Positions 43,730 through 51,821 of a stretch of 64,000 nt of DNA are shown here, piece by piece (position 1 is the stretch's first letter; each line of letters begins with the position of its first letter). Origin of the DNA: Pseudomonas sp. TCU-HL1 (lineage in GTDB: Bacteria; Pseudomonadota; Gammaproteobacteria; Pseudomonadales; Pseudomonadaceae); the NCBI RefSeq assembly GCF_001708505.1, contig NZ_CP015992.1, positions 1,550,001 to 1,614,000 of the forward strand, in the 5' to 3' direction. Below the pieces are notes generated by a model that saw only the letters and a program-made list of their open reading frames with translations, was not told where the DNA came from and ran no database searches. Made by a program: the position numbers and the translations under genes.

Positions 43730-44494
43730 CTAGGCGCGAACGGCAGAAATGAAGTTTTGGGTGCGTGGATTTTGTGGGGTCAACAGGACTTCTTCAGGGC
43801 TTCCGGCTTCCACGACTTGGCCGCCATCCATGAACACCACGCGGTTGGAAACCTCGCGGGCGAAACCCAGTTCGTGGGTCACAACGACCATGGTCATCCC
43901 GCTTTTGGCGAGGTCACGCATGACCGAGAGCACCTCACCGACCAGTTCCGGGTCGAGTGCGGAGGTGGGTTCGTCGAACAACATCAGCTTCGGCCGCATG
44001 GCCAGGGCCCGGGCGATGGCAACACGCTGCTGCTGACCGCCGGAAAGCTGGATGGGGTAGTTATTGCGCTTGTCGGCCAGGCCGACTCGGGCCAGCAACT
44101 CGACGGCGTCGTCGGTGGCTTCCTTGGGTGAGCGCTTGAGCACCTGGCAGGGGCCTTCGACGATGTTCTCCAGCACAGTCATGTGCGGGAACAGGTTGAA
44201 GCGCTGGAAGACCATGCCGGTGGCCAGGCGTTGGCGGGCGATCTGGGTCTCGTTCAACTCGTAGAGCTTGCGGCCGACCATGCGATAGCCGACCAGCTCG
44301 CCGTCTACCCAGAGACCGCCGCTATCGACTTTCTCCAACTGGTTGATGCAGCGCAGGAAGGTGCTCTTGCCCGACCCGGAAGGGCCGATGACGCAGAGGA
44401 CTTCGCCTTGTTCGATCTCCAGGTTGACGTCTTTGAGGGCGTGGAAATCGCCGTAGTATTTGTTCAGGCCGACAGCCTTGACGATGCTTCTCAT
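43730..44494 (-). CDS. Amino-acid ABC transporter ATP-binding protein (GlnQ/HisP type)
   Basis: 254 residues from the ATG at 44494; a GTG five codons earlier is an alternative. Walker A GPSGSGKSTFLRCIN, signature LSGGQQQRVAIARALAM, Walker B LMLFDEPTSALDPE and switch His in VVTHELGFA. Typical of polar amino acid importers. A 15-residue insertion-like stretch after the Walker A domain (GLWVDGELVGYRMVGRKLYE) is noticeable but seen in some relatives. Confidence 0.92.
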   Translation of the reverse strand: MRSIVKAVGLNKYYGDFHALKDVNLEIEQGEVLCVIGPSGSGKSTFLRCINQLEKVDSGGLWVDGELVGYRMVGRKLYELNETQIARQRLATGMVFQRFNLFPHMTVLENIVEGPCQVLKRSPKEATDDAVELLARVGLADKRNNYPIQLSGGQQQRVAIARALAMRPKLMLFDEPTSALDPELVGEVLSVMRDLAKSGMTMVVVTHELGFAREVSNRVVFMDGGQVVEAGSPEEVLLTPQNPRTQNFISAVRA

Positions 44495-44520
44495 GGGGAT
44501 ATCTCTCACGACGTGGGCGA

Positions 44521-45399
44521 TCAGGAGCGCTTGCCTGCGCCTTTGGCGAAGTAGCGTTCCAGCCGGCTCTGGCCGAACGACAGGACGGTAACGACGGCGA
44601 GGTACCAGATACCCGCAACAATCAGCAGCTCCATGACGCGGGCGTTGGCGTAGTAGATGTTCTGGGCGTTATGCAGCAGCTCGGAGTACTGGATGACGCT
44701 GGCCAGACTGGTCATCTTCACCATGCCGATGAACTCGTTGCCCACCGGCGGGATGATGATCCGCATGGCCTGGGGCAGGATGATTCGCTTGAGCGACTGC
44801 AGGCGCGGCATGCCAATGGACTTGGCCGCTTCATACTGGCCGGTGTCGACGGACAGCAGACCGGCACGTACCACTTCGGCGGTGTAGGCCCCCTGGTTGA
44901 TGCTCAGGCCAAGCAGGGCCGCGACGAAGGGGGTCATCACGGTCACGGTCTCGATCTGGAAGAGGCCCGGAATGCTGATGACGGGGAAGATCAGCGCCAG
45001 GTTGAACCACAACAGCAGCTGCAGGATCAGCGGCGTGCCCCGGAACAGCCAGGTATAGGCCAGGGCGACGTATTGCAGGATGGGGTTGTGCGACATGCGC
45101 ATGACCGCCGTGACCACCCCGAAGATGACCCCGAGGACCATGGCCAGCACGGACATCACGATGGTGTTCAGCAGGCCGAAGAGTATCGCTTCGGATGTCA
45201 GGAACTGGCCGACGTAGGACCACTCGATCTGTCCCTTGGCGAAGGCGTGCCCGAGGCCGATCAGCAGGACCACGATCAGCGTGGCGAAGAACATGCGTCC
45301 GTAGTAACGACGCGGCACATGCTCGTACTGAGTGATGTCGAACTCGTTTTCCAGTTGCTTGCGTTCGGCGGCGAGGCGTTGTGCTTGTAATTGGCTCAT
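44521..45399 (-). CDS. Amino-acid ABC transporter permease (HisM/GlnP type)
   Basis: 292 residues from the ATG at 45399 (GGAG upstream). One N-terminal helix (about 37-53), then five helices of the His/Glu/Gln/Arg permease domain, with the EAA loop YEAAKSIGMPRLQSLKRIIL. A single permease gene implies a homodimer. It has a longer polar N-terminus than typical relatives (about 30 residues). Confidence 0.9.
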   Translation of the reverse strand: MSQLQAQRLAAERKQLENEFDITQYEHVPRRYYGRMFFATLIVVLLIGLGHAFAKGQIEWSYVGQFLTSEAILFGLLNTIVMSVLAMVLGVIFGVVTAVMRMSHNPILQYVALAYTWLFRGTPLILQLLLWFNLALIFPVISIPGLFQIETVTVMTPFVAALLGLSINQGAYTAEVVRAGLLSVDTGQYEAAKSIGMPRLQSLKRIILPQAMRIIIPPVGNEFIGMVKMTSLASVIQYSELLHNAQNIYYANARVMELLIVAGIWYLAVVTVLSFGQSRLERYFAKGAGKRS

Positions 45400-45491
45400 G
45401 GTGTTGCTCCGAAGGCGGCGCAAGAGCGCTGCGGCTTATCGGTCGATCTTGAAAGCGCGTCCAATAGGAGCGCGCTTCGTTCAGGCAAGAC

Positions 45492-46919
45492 TCAGATGCG
45501 TGGGCCGGTGTAATTCGCGGTCCATTCGCGCTGGCCTTCCAGGGCCGATTTCAACCGGGTGATCTGCTCCCGGACGCGCTCCGGAGCCGTACCGCCCCAG
45601 CCACTGCGCGCAGCGATGGCTGCTTCCAGGGTCAGGCTGTCACGCACATCCGCCGTCAGGCGCGAATCGATATCCGCCAGGGTGGCGGGACTGGCTTCCC
45701 ACAGCTCGATGTCTTGCTCCTCACAGGCACGTACCAGGGCACCGGTGATCTCGTGGGCTTCCTTGAACGGCACGCCGCGTACGGCCAGCCAATCGGCGAC
45801 TTCGGTCGCCAGGGTGAAGCCGAGCGGTGCCTGGCGGCGCAGTTCGTCGGTGCGAACCTGCATGGTGCGAACCATGCCAGCCATGGCGGGAAGGACCAGA
45901 CCCAGGGTTTCGAGGGTGTCCAGGACTTCGTTCTTGTCTTCGGCAAGATCGCGGTTGTAGGACAGCGGCAGGGATTTCAGCGTGGACAGCAGCCCGGTCA
46001 GGTTGCCGATCAGACGGCCAGCCTTGCCTCGCGACAGCTCGGCAATATCGGGGTTCTTCTTCTGCGGCATGATCGAGCTGCCGGTGGCATAGGCGTCATC
46101 CAGATCGACCCAGCGGAACTGCCGCGAGGACCACAGGCAGAACTCTTCCGACAGTCGAGAGATATTGATACCCAGCATGGCGGTCACGAACAGGAACTCA
46201 GCGACATGGTCCCGGCTGGCCACCGCATCGATGGAGTTTTCGCAGGGGGCGGTGAATCCCATCTCAACGGCGGATTGCTGGGGTTGGCGCGCGATGGCCG
46301 AGCCGGCCATGGCCGCAGCACCCAAGGGCGACAGTCCAGTGCGCGCATCCCAGTCCACCAGGCGTTGTATGTCGCGCAGCATGGCTTGCGAATGGGCCAG
46401 CAATTGGTGGGCGAAAGTGATGGGTTGGGCCTGCTGGAGGTGGGTAAAGCCGGGGCAGATGGTTTCGACATGCTGCTCGGCCTGTTCCACCAGTGCGTCC
46501 TGCAGGTCCAGGACCTGTACGGCCAATTTGCGGGCATGGTCGCGCAGGAACAGACGCAGGTCATTGGAAGCCTGGTCATTTCGAGAACGGCCGGCACGGA
46601 GCTTGCCACCCAGAGTGCCCAGGCGTTCGGTCAGCACGCGCTCGAGGAAGGTATGCACGTCCTCGTCGTCCAGCGTAGGGCTGATGCGGCCGGCGCGGAA
46701 ATCTTCATCGATGCTGTTGATCGCTTCCAGCATGCGCTGGGTTTCAGCCTCGTCCAGCAGCCCGGCCCGTTGCAGCTCACGGGCATGTGCCCGGGAACCG
46801 GCGAGGTCGTACGGAGCCAGTTGGAAGTAGCGTTCGGGGCAGCGCGACAGGGCCGCCAGGGCTGCGGACGGGCCACTCTTGAAACGGGCTCCCCAAAGGC
46901 GATCGGTGGGTTGAGTCAT
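45492..46919 (-). CDS. Argininosuccinate lyase-like C-N lyase (aspartase/fumarase superfamily)
   Basis: 475 residues from the ATG at 46919 (GAGG upstream); the open frame further upstream is not used. Superfamily motifs: DEDVHTFLERVL, AGRSRNDQASNDLRLFLRDH, GFTHLQQAQPITFAHQLL and the signature loop GSSIMPQKKNPDIAEL with the catalytic Ser. It differs widely from the biosynthetic Pseudomonas ArgH as I remember it, and no arg gene is near. First gene of an operon with an amino-acid importer, so catabolic use is likely. EDDS lyase and iminodisuccinate lyase belong to this superfamily; argininosuccinate itself is also possible. Confidence 0.87.
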   Translation of the reverse strand: MTQPTDRLWGARFKSGPSAALAALSRCPERYFQLAPYDLAGSRAHARELQRAGLLDEAETQRMLEAINSIDEDFRAGRISPTLDDEDVHTFLERVLTERLGTLGGKLRAGRSRNDQASNDLRLFLRDHARKLAVQVLDLQDALVEQAEQHVETICPGFTHLQQAQPITFAHQLLAHSQAMLRDIQRLVDWDARTGLSPLGAAAMAGSAIARQPQQSAVEMGFTAPCENSIDAVASRDHVAEFLFVTAMLGINISRLSEEFCLWSSRQFRWVDLDDAYATGSSIMPQKKNPDIAELSRGKAGRLIGNLTGLLSTLKSLPLSYNRDLAEDKNEVLDTLETLGLVLPAMAGMVRTMQVRTDELRRQAPLGFTLATEVADWLAVRGVPFKEAHEITGALVRACEEQDIELWEASPATLADIDSRLTADVRDSLTLEAAIAARSGWGGTAPERVREQITRLKSALEGQREWTANYTGPRI

Positions 46920-47227
46920 TATTGTTTTTCCTCGCATTTCTCGATTTAGAACGGGTGTGCCCAAATACTTCGAAGTGTCTTTCAGCGCCCGCGTGAGGGC
47001 CTGAAAGTCACTGGCGAAAACTTGTCTTTGGGCAGAATGGGAGTGAGGCGGAGTTCCTGTCCTTGTGGACGGGATAAAACCTATAGAATTCAACCGATTG
47101 CGGCTGAAGTCGCGGATCTGAAGCGTGTTGCAATGAGCCGTTGTATGTGTTCATGATGATTGGGCCGGCTGATTTCTTGTTGTGGAACCTAGCCTGTTGC
47201 ATGCCGATCACGAGGTAAATAATCATC
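46920..47227. promoter_or_regulatory. Divergent promoter region of the lyase operon and its LysR gene
   Basis: 308 bp, clearly AT-richer than the surroundings, between the two starts. It must hold both promoters and the LysR sites. T-N11-A-type dyads are present, but none stands out enough to name. Confidence 0.5.
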
Positions 47228-48193
47228 ATGGAAACCTCACTTTCCACATCCGGAAACCTGCCTGGAAAGACAAGAATCAGAGCGCCGATGGCGCTAAGCG
47301 GCCAGGACTTCAAACTGCTGAAAGTTTTCAAGGCAGTTGTGGAGGCAGGTGGTTTCAGTGCGGCGCAAAACGAGTTGAATGTCGGCCTGGCGGCCATTAG
47401 CAAGCAGATTTCTGACCTTGAAATCCGCATTGGAATGCGCCTTTGCAGCCGAGGTCGTGAGGGTTTTAGCCTGACCGACGAGGGGCAAGTGGTCTATCAG
47501 GCATCCATTGAACTCTTTAACTCGGTTGAGAGTTTTCGAGACAGGATAAGTTGTGCGCAGAATGAGTTGATAGGCGATCTTAGTATCGGTGCTATCGACA
47601 ATACACTATCCGATCCAAATTCCTTGCTAATATCTGCACTCCAACTTATCAATGATGAAGCTCCCAGGGTAAGAATACGTCTGAGTGTTTCTCAGTTGGA
47701 TGAGGTTGAGCGGGGAGTTGTCGAGGGCAGGTTCGTGGCGGGCATCGTTCCGGTCTATCAGAAGCGAGAAGAGTTTGATTACTTTGAGATGTATCAGGAA
47801 CAGTCGAATTTGTATTGCGGTGCCGGGCATGAATTGTTTGACAAGTCAGATGAAGAGATCGATACGGAGAACTTGAAGGACTTTAACTTCATCAATCACC
47901 GCTATGCGATCCACTCTGCCAAAAGAGCGTTTTTCGACTCCGAAAAAATCAGCACTTCAGCCATGCAGGTCGAAGCTGTCGCCATATTGATTCTCACGGG
48001 GAGATTCATCGGTTTTCTGCCCTGTCAGTATGCGGCTCAACTGGTCAAGGACGGGCGCTTGAGGGCAATTTGCCCAGAGGCTGTCAACCTCCAGACACCC
48101 TTCAGCCTGATTTTGCGTCACAACACGCCGCGAAGCCCTCTGATCAAGGCATTTGCTGATGCCATGAAGATAGATCTCAAGCGTGCACCCTGA
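47228..48193 (+). CDS. LysR-family transcriptional regulator (divergent to the lyase operon)
   Basis: 321 residues from the ATG at 47228; GAGG lies 12 bases upstream, which is far, so the ATG at 47288 (MALSGQDFKLLKVF) is a good alternative. HTH KAVVEAGGFSAAQNELNVGL, then AAISKQISDLEIRIGMRLCS. The effector domain includes an unusual acidic stretch (DKSDEEIDTENLKDF). Base composition is notably lower in GC than the neighbours, suggesting acquisition. It probably activates the lyase-ABC-PrpD operon. Confidence 0.88.
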   Translation: METSLSTSGNLPGKTRIRAPMALSGQDFKLLKVFKAVVEAGGFSAAQNELNVGLAAISKQISDLEIRIGMRLCSRGREGFSLTDEGQVVYQASIELFNSVESFRDRISCAQNELIGDLSIGAIDNTLSDPNSLLISALQLINDEAPRVRIRLSVSQLDEVERGVVEGRFVAGIVPVYQKREEFDYFEMYQEQSNLYCGAGHELFDKSDEEIDTENLKDFNFINHRYAIHSAKRAFFDSEKISTSAMQVEAVAILILTGRFIGFLPCQYAAQLVKDGRLRAICPEAVNLQTPFSLILRHNTPRSPLIKAFADAMKIDLKRAP

Positions 48194-48674
48194 AGGCCAG
48201 GCATTGATGTCAATGAGCTATGTTCGGCAAGGTTGCTGAGCGTCGGAGAGACAAAATTTCGTTGTTGCTCGGCTGCTTCAGGAGTGCGTGGCTGAGTGAC
48301 GTCTCCCCATCCCGATGGTCGCTTCCCGTATTGCCCGAAGATTACGAGTTGCTTTCCCTTGGTGGGTATACGGTGTGCCAGTTGTTAGTTGCATCCCCTT
48401 TCTTAAAGCAATCCCCCTCGAAAACTTGGGGGCAGCCAGCAGTTTTAACTGCGCTGCAGTAAAAATGGGGTTGAGCTACAGGTTATGGTGCGGCGGTTAC
48501 GAATGCTTTCGAGGCCGCTCCAGGCCGCTCTCCGCCAGTCATAGCGCCACGCTTTACTCAAACTGGGTGCAAACACCAGCCCCGGCAGTTCCAACTGCAC
48601 ATTCTGTGATGACGGCCCAAAAGCTACTAACCCGGCAACGCCAAACAGGAACTTGAAGTCCACCCGTCAACGAG
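48194..48674. other. Gene-free, AT-richer spacer
   Basis: About 480 bp after the LysR gene with only short, unconvincing frames. A GGGG-rich/CCCC-rich pair near 48411-48434 may form a weak hairpin at the LysR 3' end. I see no recognisable gene. Confidence 0.45.
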
Positions 48675-48800
48675 CTCACTCACTCCCATAGCGCATCACC
48701 GACAACAACCGGATCGGCACCTGCATGTGGTAGAGCGGGTCGTATTGGCCGATCCCGGCGATGAGCGCCACGTCCGCCGCTTCAGTTCCTGCGCCTCTGG
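48675..48800 (-). pseudogene. Scrambled fragment of the XRE-cupin regulator gene
   Basis: Nucleotide blocks match the intact gene at 50871-51464. 48675-48724 matches its 3' end (CTCACTCACTCCC, then ATCACCGACAACAAC). A short block with CATGTG-TAGAGC matches 50979-50990, and one with GGTCGTA-TGG matches 51230-51240. 48750-48800 matches the HTH coding part (GATCCCGGCGAT and GCGCCACGTCCGCC). The order is kept but most of the gene is deleted, so it is a dead partial copy on the other side of the hipAB module. Confidence 0.65.
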
Positions 48801-48958
48801 CTGGGTGTACGTCCTGCCTCATCACTCTGTAGGTCATTGTCCGGTATTTTAATACCGATTCATCGTATCAACCCTGCGCTAACCGGAATCATATTGCTGG
48901 AAGCTAAGAGGAGAACTACATTACTCAGCATCATAGTTCCGATTAGCTTGCGCACAAC

Positions 48959-50275
48959 ATGCCAGGACATCTCACGATCCAGACCTACGTTGAAGGCCAT
49001 TGGCGCGATGCCATGGTGCTTTCTGTCTCCGACCCCGAGAAGGGTCAGGAGTCGCCGTGCAGTGTGTCCTACGAGCAGCCCTACTTGCTCGATTTCATCG
49101 CGCAGATGGAAACGCTATTCGAGCCAGCCATCAGCGTTAACCTTCCGCTGAACTGGAACCATGTCGATAGCCGGGGGTATCCCCCATTTGTCTACGACAT
49201 TGTTCCGGCTGGTGCCGCCCGCAAGTCGCTGATGCGTCGATTCGGTGGCGAAAAGCCCGATGGAATGGACATGGATTTTTTCCTCCTGGGGCGCTGCACA
49301 CCGTCACCTATCGGGCACTTGCGTGTGAAGGAGTCTTTCGAACATATCGACCAGTCGCGCGTGGAGGACTTCCCGCGGCAGGAGGTTGTAGACAGAACGA
49401 ACGACTTCCTCGAGTACGCCTATGAGTCCGGCGCTGCTCTGGGCGGTGCTACGGGCGCGCAGGGAGAGGCGCCGAAGGTGATTATGGTTGAGGGCGTGGA
49501 TGGGGCTCTTTATGCCGATGCCATGCTTCCTGACGAACGTGCACGCCGCCATTGGCTGGTGAAGTTTGCTCGCAACCAGGTCACGGAGCGCGACAAGAAC
49601 ATCCTGCGGGCCGAGTACCACTATTACAAAGCGATCTCGCAGCTCGGCTTGAACACGATATCCACGGATGGGCTTGTGCTTGAAGAAGCCGATAAGCCGA
49701 GCCTGTGGATGCCACGCTTTGATCGGCGAGTCGACAAGGGCGTGGTGGAAAGAATCCCGGTCGAGTCGATCTATTCGGTGTGTGAAAACACAGTGCCTGG
49801 TTCGCGGTTGAATCATGAAGACGTGCTCAGCCGCCTGATCTACCTGTGGCGCACGAATGGGCAGGGCGAAGAGCTTGAGGAACTGGTTTTCGAATACCTG
49901 CGGCGCGACCTGCTCAACCGTATCCTCGGGAACTCCGACAGCCATGGGCGCAACACGGCCATTTTCAGGCATCGGGGCAGATTCGAACTGGCGCCGATCT
50001 ACGACCTCGCTCCGATGGTGCTCGACCCGGAAGGGGTCACTCGAGTGACCAAGTGGGTGCCTGAGCACATGGGAAATCCGGACTGGAGAGCGATCTGCGG
50101 TTACTTCGAGGACTTGGTTAGCCCGGACATTCTCTTGGAGCGCCTGCGGGGAACTGCTGAGCTGTTTCGAGCGTTGCCGGATCTGCTGGTTGAGCTTCCT
50201 GCGGAAATTAAAAGCGCCCAGTCCATCCCGCTGAATAATCTGGACAAGCGCTTGGCTGAATGGGGGCTTCGATGA
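48959..50275 (+). CDS. hipA: HipA-family toxin kinase
   Basis: 438 residues, full HipA size. Regulatory glycine loop GGATGAQGEAPKV, WLVKFARNQ with the ATP-binding Lys, catalytic motif N325-S-D327-S-H329 with N332, and APIYDLAPM for metal binding. HipA kinases phosphorylate glutamyl-tRNA synthetase or other targets and are held by HipB. There is no good ribosome-binding site at the ATG, so translation may be weak. Gene order is toxin first, overlapping hipB by 4 bp, the reverse of classical hipBA. Confidence 0.88.
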   Translation: MPGHLTIQTYVEGHWRDAMVLSVSDPEKGQESPCSVSYEQPYLLDFIAQMETLFEPAISVNLPLNWNHVDSRGYPPFVYDIVPAGAARKSLMRRFGGEKPDGMDMDFFLLGRCTPSPIGHLRVKESFEHIDQSRVEDFPRQEVVDRTNDFLEYAYESGAALGGATGAQGEAPKVIMVEGVDGALYADAMLPDERARRHWLVKFARNQVTERDKNILRAEYHYYKAISQLGLNTISTDGLVLEEADKPSLWMPRFDRRVDKGVVERIPVESIYSVCENTVPGSRLNHEDVLSRLIYLWRTNGQGEELEELVFEYLRRDLLNRILGNSDSHGRNTAIFRHRGRFELAPIYDLAPMVLDPEGVTRVTKWVPEHMGNPDWRAICGYFEDLVSPDILLERLRGTAELFRALPDLLVELPAEIKSAQSIPLNNLDKRLAEWGLR

Positions 50276-50706
50276 AAGCGATCACCAACGAAGAGCGCAA
50301 GCGGCTCATTGACGACATCATGACGCGGCACGCGATGGGGGAAGAAACCCTGGGAACGGCCATTCGCCGACTGCGGCTTGAGGTGACCGGTCTCGACCAG
50401 GACACCTTCGCTGCCATGTGCACCCTGTCGACCAAGGCCCTGTACCAGATCGAGAAGGACAAGAGTAATCCGACCATCAACACCATCGACGGCATTCTGA
50501 GGAAGTTCGGGCTGCGCCTGGGGCTGGCCATGGCGGCCAGAACCACTTGCACGCCGCCGCTTGGGCAGCCACAACCTGTCTCTAAAAAGCCGGCTCGCGG
50601 CGCCAATCCTCAACGGAAGTACGCAGGTCAGCCCAGTAGAACTGCGACTCTCCGGGCTGCTGAAAAGGCCAGGATCAAGGAGGGTGACAAGGGCCCGACC
50701 GAATGA
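50272..50706 (+). CDS. hipB: HipB-like antitoxin (XRE-type DNA-binding protein)
   Basis: 144 residues from the ATG at 50272 (ATGA overlap with hipA). HTH_3-like domain at about 28-88 (TLSTKALYQIEKDKSNPTIN, then TIDGILRKFGL). A Pro/Arg/Lys-rich tail of about 50 residues follows (KKPARGANPQRKYAGQPSRT), longer than in E. coli HipB (88 residues). Probably neutralises HipA and represses the operon; where it binds is not clear because no palindromic operator stands out upstream. Confidence 0.8.
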   Translation: MKAITNEERKRLIDDIMTRHAMGEETLGTAIRRLRLEVTGLDQDTFAAMCTLSTKALYQIEKDKSNPTINTIDGILRKFGLRLGLAMAARTTCTPPLGQPQPVSKKPARGANPQRKYAGQPSRTATLRAAEKARIKEGDKGPTE

Positions 50707-50739
50707 GTGGTGGTCTGTCCCGGAACTGGTAGTCAAGAG

Positions 50740-50811
50740 CTACTGATCGCCATATCGCCGCTCAAACTCCATCGGACTGAGTGTCCCAACCTGAAGCTCA
50801 CCAACCCAGGA
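50740..50811 (-). pseudogene. C-terminal scrap of an IS3-family transposase
   Basis: 23 minus-strand codons and a TAG stop spell a C-terminal end with VGTLSPMEFERRYGD, the usual finish of IS3 OrfB-type integrases (the SPMEFE motif). The rest of the transposase is gone. It marks past insertion at the right border of the hipAB module. Confidence 0.6.
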
Positions 50812-50870
50812 GCGGCAGCCCCAAACCCCAAGCCCGCTCCACGTCATGTTCACCCCGCGAGGGCCGGCGC

Positions 50871-51464
50871 TCACTCACTCCCGTAGTTCATCACCGACAA
50901 CAACTTGATCGGCACCTTCAGCAGCTTCTCCGGCCCGTGGGGCACGTCGCCGTCGAAGGTCAGGCTGTCGCCGGCTTCCATGTGATAGAGCTGGTTGCCG
51001 TGGCGGTACACCAGTTCGCCCTCCAGCAGATGGAGGAATTCGGTGCCGGGGTGGGCGAAGGTGGGGAACTCCTCGCTGGCGTCATCCATGCTCACCATGT
51101 AGGCCTCGAAGTTCTTCTTCGGCCCACGGGTGTGGTTGAGCAGGTGGTAGGTGTGGCCCTTCTCGGTGCCGCGGCGCACCACTTCCATGCCTTCGCCGGA
51201 CTTCACCAGAATGGCGTTGCCGTCGGGCTGGTCGTACTGGCTGAACAGCTTGGACATCGGCATGCCCAGCACGTCGCACAGGCGGCTCAGGGTATCCAGG
51301 CTGGTGGACACCTGGGCGTTCTCGATCTTGCTCAGCATGCCCTGACTGATCCCGGCGATACGCGCCACGTCCGCCAGCTTCAGTTCCTGCGCCTGGCGTT
51401 GGCGCTTGATCTGCATGCCCAGGTACTGCTCCAGGCGGAGGCGGGGAGGGGTTTCGGTGGTCAT
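50871..51464 (-). CDS. XRE-cupin transcriptional regulator (PuuR-like)
   Basis: 197 residues from the ATG at 51464. HTH_3 at about 15-75 (LADVARIAGISQGMLSKIEN, then TSLDTLSRLCDVLGMP), then a cupin_2 sensor domain (HPGTEFLHLLEGELVYRHGN, GDSLTFDGDVPHGPEKL). Relatives such as PuuR control amine metabolism. It is divergent from gmaS with 357 bp between, so it likely adds substrate control to the NtrC/sigma-54 promoter. A deleted fragment of this gene lies at 48675-48800. Confidence 0.9.
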   Translation of the reverse strand: MTTETPPRLRLEQYLGMQIKRQRQAQELKLADVARIAGISQGMLSKIENAQVSTSLDTLSRLCDVLGMPMSKLFSQYDQPDGNAILVKSGEGMEVVRRGTEKGHTYHLLNHTRGPKKNFEAYMVSMDDASEEFPTFAHPGTEFLHLLEGELVYRHGNQLYHMEAGDSLTFDGDVPHGPEKLLKVPIKLLSVMNYGSE

Positions 51465-51506
51465 GGGCGGTGAGTCCTGCACGATTTCAGTTCAAGAAAA
51501 TAACTT

Positions 51507-51525
51507 TCGCACTGAGAAAGTGCGA
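51507..51525. promoter_or_regulatory. NtrC-like upstream site for gmaS
   Basis: TCGCACT-GAGAA-AGTGCGA, a perfect dyad with GCAC-N7-GTGC, the spacing of enteric NtrC sites. It lies about 130 bp before the sigma-54 promoter, a usual enhancer distance. Binding by the XRE-cupin regulator is the alternative. Confidence 0.5.
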
Positions 51526-51641
51526 GTCCGAGCGTCCCGGCCCGGAAGGCGACAGGGGACTTTCCCACAGTGAAAAGGATTTTCCCATATAAACAGTAGC
51601 TCGGCGCAAAACCGAGTGCTTCCTCCCCTCCGCGTTTCAGA

Positions 51642-51659
51642 TTGGCAAGCTGCTTGCAT
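51642..51659 (+). promoter_or_regulatory. Sigma-54 promoter of the gmaS operon
   Basis: TTGGCAAGCTGCTTGCAT: GG and GC separated by exactly 10 bases, matching the TGGCA-N6-TTGCA type -24/-12 element. Predicted transcription start near 51668. Confidence 0.75.
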
Positions 51660-51695
51660 TCCTGATGGGAAACTAAGTTTCCTGTGTGGAATTCA

Positions 51696-51815
51696 ATGAA
51701 AAAGCCCGACCGCTACCTGCTCATTCAGACGATCCGGACCCCGGTGGCAGTCGTGCGCCGCTCCCTCCTTGATCGCCTGCCCTCCACCGACCGCCTTGCC
51801 CTAATCCAGGAGTGA
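51696..51815 (+). CDS. 39-residue leader ORF upstream of gmaS
   Basis: Begins 28 bases after the predicted sigma-54 start site, with GGA six bases before its ATG. Product starts MKKPDRYLLIQTIRTPVAVV and ends LALIQE. Its last codons (CAG GAG TGA) contain the GGAG ribosome-binding site of gmaS, whose ATG is 6 bases beyond the stop. That geometry suggests translational coupling. No known family; could be a regulatory leader peptide. Confidence 0.5.
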   Translation: MKKPDRYLLIQTIRTPVAVVRRSLLDRLPSTDRLALIQE

Positions 51816-51821
51816 AGACTC

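Noticed and set aside
45492..46919. Biosynthetic argininosuccinate lyase of the arginine pathway
   Set aside because: It is divergent from the usual Pseudomonas ArgH as I know it and sits in an inducible-looking import operon; superfamily membership is kept, the arginine role is not claimed.
48220..48663. Short frames on both strands between the LysR and hipA genes
   Set aside because: No ribosome-binding sites, no recognisable domain, and the codon pattern is unconvincing.
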